DNA from: Anaerolineae bacterium
Lineage (GTDB): Bacteria > Chloroflexota > Anaerolineae > Anaerolineales > E44-bin32
NCBI GenBank assembly: GCA_030605795.1
Contig: JAUWHR010000060.1
Location: 1-38,050 of the forward strand
DNA: 38,050 bases
Direction of reading: 5' to 3'
The notes under the pieces are model-generated. The model had not been told where the DNA came from. It worked only from the letters and a program-made list of their open reading frames with translations, and ran no database searches. Position numbers and translations under genes: made by a program. This document shows, piece by piece, positions 33,886-38,050 of the stretch. Every line of letters begins with the position of its first letter. Position 1 is the first letter of the stretch.

Positions 33886-35250
33886 CTATCTGGTAGTCTC
33901 GCCCCGCTTCCCGCTAGCCTCCATTGTTGGTTCCCGACCTCTCTCTCGGGGAAGAGTGATAGCCCGCAGCGCCCTCCATTCCTGCTCATCAATAGTCATG
34001 AAGGCATCCACTACCTTGGGGTCAAATTGCGTCCCGCGACAGCGCAAGATCTCCTCGTAAGCCACTTTAAAGGGTTGGGCTTTACGATAAGAGCGATCAG
34101 AGGTTATTGCATCCAGGGCATCCACAACAGCAAAGATCCGCGCGTATGGCGGAATCTGCTCCCCTTTTAAACCGCGAGGATAGCCATTGCCATTATAATG
34201 CTCGTGATGTGAGCCAATGATATCAACTGCCCCTTCGAAGAACATGATCCCTTGAAGGATGCGTATACCTTCTTCAGGGTGACGGCGCATCAGCACCCAT
34301 TCTTCTTCAGTGAGTGGCCCTGGTTTTTGCAGGATGGCGTCGGGTACCCCTATCTTACCGATGTCATGCATCAAGGCACCGCGACGAATCTCGATCAGCT
34401 CATCTTCCGACAATCCCATCTTTCGTGCCAAAGTCATCGAATAGAGAACGACCCGCCGGGTGTGCTCCTGCGTTTCCCGCTCGCGGGCATCAAGCGCAGC
34501 TACCAATGCCTCAAGGGTCTGATCATAAGACATGGATATATCATTGAATAGCTGAGCATTTTCCAGTGCAACGGCGGCCTGATTGGCGAAGGCAGAGAGC
34601 AAAAAGCGGTCGCTTTCGGTAAAGATCCCTTCCCGTATCCGATTATCCGCGTAGATCACTCCGATCAAATCATCTTTAGCCTTCAATGGCACGCATAGAA
34701 TCGACCTCAGGCTATAAGCAACCACGCTCTGCATGCTATCGAAACGTGGATCCTCCTGAGCATTGGTGGTTAACACGGCCTCCCCGTGTTGCACGACTTG
34801 ATTGACGATTGTACGGCTGATCTCATACTCGCCAGGCCTTAACGACTCTCTCTCCCAGTTGCGAGCGACGTAAATCTCCATCTCATCCCGTGCGTTACGC
34901 AGCATCAAGAAGACCCGTTCGGCCCCGGTTAATTGGATGATGGTGTCAATCACTTCGTTCAGGACAGTCGGCAGATCAAGGGAGGAGTTGACCACATGCC
35001 CAATCTCCGCAAAGGCACGTAGACTGCTCCGTTCCTCCTCGATGGTTGCGACAGATTCCCGCAGGGTGATGAGCTTTGCATTAAGTTGGCGCAGCCCGTG
35101 CAGCACGTCCTGTGGTAGCGCCAAGCCAGCGCGCTTATAGTACGACTGAAAGGAATCAATCTTGGTCCGGATAGTTTCAACCTCTCGACTTAGGTCGGCC
35201 AATTCCTCTACAGCACTCGGGAGATTAGTGGATTCACCCAATTCGTTCAT
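33886..35250 (-). CDS. GAF and HD-GYP domain protein (putative c-di-GMP phosphodiesterase)
   Basis: HD-GYP domains hydrolyse cyclic di-GMP. The 454-residue protein has a coiled-coil N-terminus (VETIRTKIDSFQSYYKRAG), a GAF sensor domain near residues 85-235 (AFAEIGHVVNSSLDL to FANQAAVALENAQLF), and an HD-GYP domain near 245-420. The latter carries HDIGKIGVPDAIL, HHEHYNGNGYPRGLKGEQIP, and VVDALDAITSDRSYR, so metal ligands and the GYP motif are complete. No transmembrane helix is seen, so it is probably cytoplasmic. GAGG lies just before the ATG. No diguanylate cyclase is in the window. The complete palindromic repeat lies 40 bases upstream of its start. Confidence 0.92.
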   Translation of the reverse strand: MNELGESTNLPSAVEELADLSREVETIRTKIDSFQSYYKRAGLALPQDVLHGLRQLNAKLITLRESVATIEEERSSLRAFAEIGHVVNSSLDLPTVLNEVIDTIIQLTGAERVFLMLRNARDEMEIYVARNWERESLRPGEYEISRTIVNQVVQHGEAVLTTNAQEDPRFDSMQSVVAYSLRSILCVPLKAKDDLIGVIYADNRIREGIFTESDRFLLSAFANQAAVALENAQLFNDISMSYDQTLEALVAALDARERETQEHTRRVVLYSMTLARKMGLSEDELIEIRRGALMHDIGKIGVPDAILQKPGPLTEEEWVLMRRHPEEGIRILQGIMFFEGAVDIIGSHHEHYNGNGYPRGLKGEQIPPYARIFAVVDALDAITSDRSYRKAQPFKVAYEEILRCRGTQFDPKVVDAFMTIDEQEWRALRAITLPRERGREPTMEASGKRGETTR

Positions 35251-35289
35251 ATCCTCATCGGTTTATTCTAATTCATCTTGAACAATTGT

Positions 35290-35412
35290 TGACTCCACTG
35301 AAAAAAGGCCAACCGCGAGAAGAGGACCGGTATATGTGGGGGTGCGGGCGCAGCCCACACCCCCACATATACCCCTCCCCACTCCTCGAGGATAGTTTTT
35401 TCAGTGCACTCA
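35290..35412. repeat. Dispersed palindromic repeat, complete copy 3 (123 bp, MITE-like)
   Basis: Left end TGACTCCACTGAAAAAAG and right end (reverse complement) TGAGTGCACTGAAAAAAC are inverted copies. Inner arms GGTATATGTGGGGGTG (about 35329-35344) and its complement CACCCCCACATATACC-like (about 35357-35372) form a long stem, closed by GGGCGCAGCCC. The blocks between ends and stem differ (GGCCAACCGCGAGAAGAGGA against CTATCCTCGAGGAGTGGGGA), so the two arms can be told apart. No coding capacity is present. Confidence 0.85.
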
Positions 35413-35847
35413 TTGATTATACGACACGCAAACCACACGGACAATGAGAACAAGGTGTGAGTAACTGTTTAAAGTACATGGTGGAGGGACAAACTCCTCA
35501 TGAGTACCCCCGGCAATAACCTCAACTCAAACTCCCACTACGTTATTGCCCTTCCAACCTGGTCAGTGTATATTTACCGACCACCTCTTCAGCAGAGGGA
35601 ATAACCGCGAAACAAGCAGACAGCGTGAGTATCGACTCTTTATAACGCGACTAGGCGATCGAGATCAAGTTAGCCCAGCGTTATATAACTAATCATCTCC
35701 AACTTGCACTTGATGGATGATCTTTTGCTAAAAATCAGAGCCTAACCTGGTTATCGTCTTCGGTAAGAGGTGCCTACTCACCTACGCCGAATTAATCAAT
35801 CAAATCGAACGCCTAGACCTCGAGTACCATTTGCGAGAAATAAGATA
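35413..35847. other. Intergenic region between two repeat copies
   Basis: No intact gene. A perfect 9-base inverted repeat GGCAATAAC/GTTATTGCC lies at 35512-35520 and 35542-35550 with a 21-base loop. A second pair, TTATAACGC and GCGTTATATAA, lies near 35640-35690. At 35732-35848 a plus-strand frame without start reads LTYAELINQIERLDLEYHLR and stops at TAG exactly where repeat copy 4 begins; it may be the tail of a lost gene. Confidence 0.4.
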
Positions 35848-35880
35848 GACTGCACTGAAAAAAAAGCCAATCTGCAAGAA
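35848..35880 (+). repeat. Dispersed palindromic repeat, copy 4 (left arm only)
   Basis: GACTGCACTGAAAAAAAAGC followed by CAATCTGCAAGAA matches the left arm of the complete copy (GACTCCACTGAAAAAAGGCC then AACCGCGAGAAG), with two more A. It ends just before the start of the alkyltransferase-like gene, so it forms that gene's leader. Confidence 0.65.
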
Positions 35881-35884
35881 ATTG

Positions 35885-36316
35885 ATGAGCAACCCCGCGA
35901 ATTCTTCAGCCTACAACACCCGTATCTATGAGATTGTACAAGCTATTCCTCAAGGGAAGGTGATGACATATGGTGGAATCGCGGCCCTCATCCCGCCTCC
36001 GGTAGGGGTTGAAAGATTGTCCTACGTTCGTGTCAGGGCCCGGTGGGTGGGTTATGCCATGGCTGCCTGCAGCGACGATGTCCCCTGGCATCGAGTGATC
36101 AATGCCCAAGGTCGGATCAGCCAGCGGCCAGGTCACGGTGCACATATCCAGCGCCTGCTGCTGGAACAGGAAGGGGTGGTCTTCGACCGGCAAGGACGCG
36201 TCGACCTGAAGATCTACCGTTGGGAACCGACAACCGATTGGTTGCTTGCCCGTGGGTTGCTGCCTGTGCCGGCTGATGAGTCATCGCCCAAATCCTCTCA
36301 CCAAAGATTGCTTTAG
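35885..36316 (+). CDS. Alkyltransferase-like protein (ATL, MGMT family without Cys)
   Basis: ATL proteins bind O6-alkylguanine in DNA without repairing it and hand the lesion to nucleotide excision repair. The 143-residue protein has the MGMT DNA-binding part (YEIVQAIPQGKVMTYGGIAA, RARWVGYAMAA) and the active-site segment reads DDVPWHRVINAQGRIS: the acceptor Cys of PCHR is Trp, the ATL hallmark. Length and lack of the N-terminal domain fit. The ATG at 35885 (or the TTG before it) follows the repeat arm; only a weak AAGAA precedes it. Confidence 0.88.
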   Translation: MSNPANSSAYNTRIYEIVQAIPQGKVMTYGGIAALIPPPVGVERLSYVRVRARWVGYAMAACSDDVPWHRVINAQGRISQRPGHGAHIQRLLLEQEGVVFDRQGRVDLKIYRWEPTTDWLLARGLLPVPADESSPKSSHQRLL

Positions 36317-36487
36317 AGGCAGCAAACGAGAGGCCATTTGAGGTCGAAGGTGTTTAACATAATTGAATAACCATACTGTCTATTGTTGAATTGGACCACG
36401 CTAATGATATTTGCCTTGGCGCCGGAGCGCCCCATACCAACCCAATCCGAACAACACATCACCTGATCAAACTAAAGGAGTGAGAGT

Positions 36488-37267
36488 ATGGATGCAGTTG
36501 TCCTCGCCGGTGGCAAAGCTGGCCCTGAAGACCCACTCTACCCCTACATACAGGATAAATCCAAAGCTTTGGTCGAGATAGCTGGCAAACCGATGGCTCA
36601 ATGGGTCCTTGACGCGTTGAGCGAGGCATCCAGCATCGATCACGTGCTCGTGGTCGGACTAGACCAGGATTGTGGCTTGACGTGCGCCAAGCCACTGCAC
36701 TTTTTATCAGACCAGGGACACATGCTGGATAATATAAAAGCTGGCCTGCATCACAACAGCGAGCGCAATCCGTCTGCCATTCGCGTTTTGCTTGCCTCCT
36801 GCGACATCCCCGCCATCACACCTGAAATTGTAGATTGGAGAGTTCAGGGGAGCCTGGAGTATGAGTCAGACATCGATTACGCGGTCGTCGATCGCAAGAC
36901 GATGGAGGCCCGCTTCCCTGGCGCTAACCGCTCCTATATTAAGCTCAAAGACTATGAATTGTGCGGCGGAGATTTGAATGTCATACACGTATCCTTGATC
37001 GAAAAAGAACAACTCTGGACACGGCTCATTGCAGCCCGTAAGAATGCGCTAAAACAAGCTGCACTATTGGGCATTGACCTCCTACTTCTTTTATTGATGG
37101 GCAGGCTGAGCCTTAAAGATGCGGAACGCCGGGTGAGCGAGCGGATAGGTGTGAAGGGTCGGGCGTGCCTCTCCCCTTACGCCGAAGTCGCCATGGATGT
37201 CGATAAACCTCACCAACTTGAGCTCTTGCGCCAAGACCTTACCAACCGGGGTACACCCGTTACGTGA
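36488..37267 (+). CDS. Nucleotidyltransferase (MobA/NTP transferase family)
   Basis: The family joins a nucleotide to a phosphorylated sugar, cofactor or alcohol. The 259-residue protein begins MDAVVLAGGKAGPEDPLYPY and continues DKSKALVEIAGKPMAQWVLD, matching the nucleotide-binding signature with its Lys. LLASCDIPAITPEIVD contains the metal-binding Asp, and AMDVDKPHQLELL ends the fold. AAAGGAG lies 7 bases before the ATG. It overlaps the next gene as GTGA, so nucleotide transfer and PAP2 phosphatase action may belong to one pathway; the substrate is not known. Confidence 0.85.
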   Translation: MDAVVLAGGKAGPEDPLYPYIQDKSKALVEIAGKPMAQWVLDALSEASSIDHVLVVGLDQDCGLTCAKPLHFLSDQGHMLDNIKAGLHHNSERNPSAIRVLLASCDIPAITPEIVDWRVQGSLEYESDIDYAVVDRKTMEARFPGANRSYIKLKDYELCGGDLNVIHVSLIEKEQLWTRLIAARKNALKQAALLGIDLLLLLLMGRLSLKDAERRVSERIGVKGRACLSPYAEVAMDVDKPHQLELLRQDLTNRGTPVT

Positions 37268-37779
37268 ACCGACAATTTCTGCTCGAGATCGACGCCCGTT
37301 GGTCTGCACGGCTGTGCATCGCCGATCGACCAGGACGGCTGAGAACTCTGGCTGCCATCCTGGCTCACACAGGCGATTCTTGGTTTTGGATTCTTGGGCT
37401 GGTCCTTACCTGGTGGTGGGGGGAAACTCAATGGAAAATCTGGGCGTTGCGCATACTGGGTATGATCCTCGCCTTGGCATTTCTCGTCATGGTGCTCAAG
37501 TTCAGTATTCGACGCCGAAGGCCTGTAGGCGAATGGGGTGCAATTTACCGCAGCACCGACCCACACTCTTTCCCCTCCGGCCACGCCGCCCGCGCCGCGC
37601 TGCTGGCGACTTTGACCACTGCCTGGGGACCACCCTGGCTGGGGGCTCTACTCGTCCTTTGGGTCCCATTTGTCTCTCTCGCTCGTGTGGCGATGGGCGT
37701 GCATTACCTTTCTGACGTACTAGTCGGGATTTCCCTGGGTTTAATTGCTGGTCTACTCGGTCAGTTCATCCTCGGCTGA
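37264..37779 (+). CDS. PAP2 family membrane phosphatase
   Basis: PAP2 enzymes remove phosphate from lipid phosphates or polyprenyl pyrophosphates. All three motifs are present in 171 residues: KFSIRRRRPVG (KxxxxxxRP), FPSGHAARAA (PSGH) and SLARVAMGVHYLSDVLVG (SRxxxxxHxxxD-like). Four to five membrane segments surround them. The GTG start at 37264 overlaps the nucleotidyltransferase stop as GTGA. The N-terminus is short, as in bacterial lipid phosphatases. Confidence 0.9.
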   Translation: MNRQFLLEIDARWSARLCIADRPGRLRTLAAILAHTGDSWFWILGLVLTWWWGETQWKIWALRILGMILALAFLVMVLKFSIRRRRPVGEWGAIYRSTDPHSFPSGHAARAALLATLTTAWGPPWLGALLVLWVPFVSLARVAMGVHYLSDVLVGISLGLIAGLLGQFILG

Positions 37780-37875
37780 CTTCATTATGGCGGAGGCAAG
37801 AGGATGTACACTACGCCTCTCACTTCCGCATAGAACACAACGCCGCACCAAATAGGATCTGACACTCCATTGCTT

Positions 37876-37886
37876 AAAAAAAAAAA
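37876..37886 (-). terminator. Possible terminator T-tract for the gene at the right edge
   Basis: A run of 11 A on the plus strand, that is 11 T in the minus direction, lies about 80 bases after the stop of the minus-strand gene at 37964. A strong stem before it was not found, so the call is tentative. Confidence 0.35.
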
Positions 37887-37963
37887 TTAATACTCACCCC
37901 ACTTCTCCACCCATACCTGAGAGTGTTAAAGCTATCCTGCGGTCGAGGTAGTAGGTCGTCGCC

Positions 37964-38050
37964 TTATTCTCCACTCACTCCCAGCTTGGGTAGAAGTATG
38001 GGCCAATCGTATCCGACGATCAAGGCGACATCAATCTCAGCCTCGGGAAT
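37964..38050 (-). CDS. Partial gene, C-terminal 28 residues (possibly LytR-CpsA-Psr family)
   Basis: The minus strand enters the window in frame and reads IPEAEIDVALIVGYDWPILL then PKLGVSGE and TAA at 37966-37964. The text VALIVGYDW resembles the end of the LytR C-terminal domain found after LCP domains, enzymes that attach polymers to the wall. Only 28 residues are visible, so the family is a guess; that it is a real gene end is more certain. Confidence 0.5.
   Translation of the reverse strand: MPEAEIDVALIVGYDWPILLPKLGVSGE

Noticed and set aside
36418..36431. Hairpin GGCGC-CGGA-GCGCC before the nucleotidyltransferase gene
   Set aside because: Short stem with no T-run after it; could be chance.

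Overview
The window reads like a chromosome segment of a bacterium of the Chloroflexota, probably Anaerolineae-like. This is an inference from gene content. The supporting signs are a DUF3160 lipoprotein, a RodZ-like protein with a Thr/Pro-rich tail, a fatty-acid operon that uses an acyl-CoA carboxylase and a MaoC-type protein, and the absence of Gram-negative outer-membrane genes. TTG and GTG starts with good Shine-Dalgarno sites are common, and ATGA/GTGA/TTGA stop-start overlaps join many genes. No tRNA, rRNA, CRISPR array, phage gene or transposase was seen.

Layout. 1-5000 (minus): a membrane-anchored hypothetical, pth and mfd form one operon, with a G/C-tract palindrome at the left edge. 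5000-6300 (plus): a beta-helix-like membrane protein and rplY (L25). The two blocks diverge from back-to-back promoters. 6300-12450 (minus): a CoA-type Nudix hydrolase, a zinc-ribbon protein, the tRNA m1A58 methyltransferase, a methyltransferase, a ChbG/HpnK-type deacetylase, a lipid-kinase-like protein, MgtE, and a small NIL-domain gene broken by a TGA. 12600-15230 (minus): a decayed HtrA protease gene, a YugP-type metallopeptidase and an S41 protease. 15787-23076 (plus): fabF-fabH-carboxyltransferase-accC-biotin carrier-maoC-fabI, a compact fatty-acid synthesis operon. 23331-27235 (plus): a secreted FG-GAP-like protein, a DUF3160 lipoprotein and a CapA-like protein in one operon. 27455-31787 (minus): LysE-type exporter, RimO, RodZ-like protein, L9 and a GNAT acetyltransferase. 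32122-33868 (plus): an Lgt-like protein, a possible micro-ORF and nadE. 33886-35250 (minus): a GAF/HD-GYP protein. 35885-37779 (plus): an alkyltransferase-like protein, a nucleotidyltransferase and a PAP2 phosphatase. The last 87 bases hold the end of another minus-strand gene, possibly of the LytR-CpsA-Psr family.

The most unusual structure is a family of intergenic palindromic repeats. One copy is complete (35290-35412) and three are partial (left edge, 15296-15348, 35848-35880). All share a TGCACTGAAAAAA-like end and a GGTATATGTGGGGG-like inner arm. They look like a MITE-like or REP-like element. A second, unrelated cluster of tandem palindromes lies at 27238-27411. The other main points are the self-contained fatty-acid operon (FabH with a basic tail, MaoC in place of FabZ), the DUF3160/CapA envelope operon, and a 1-kb zone of gene decay around 12.2-13.2 kb.
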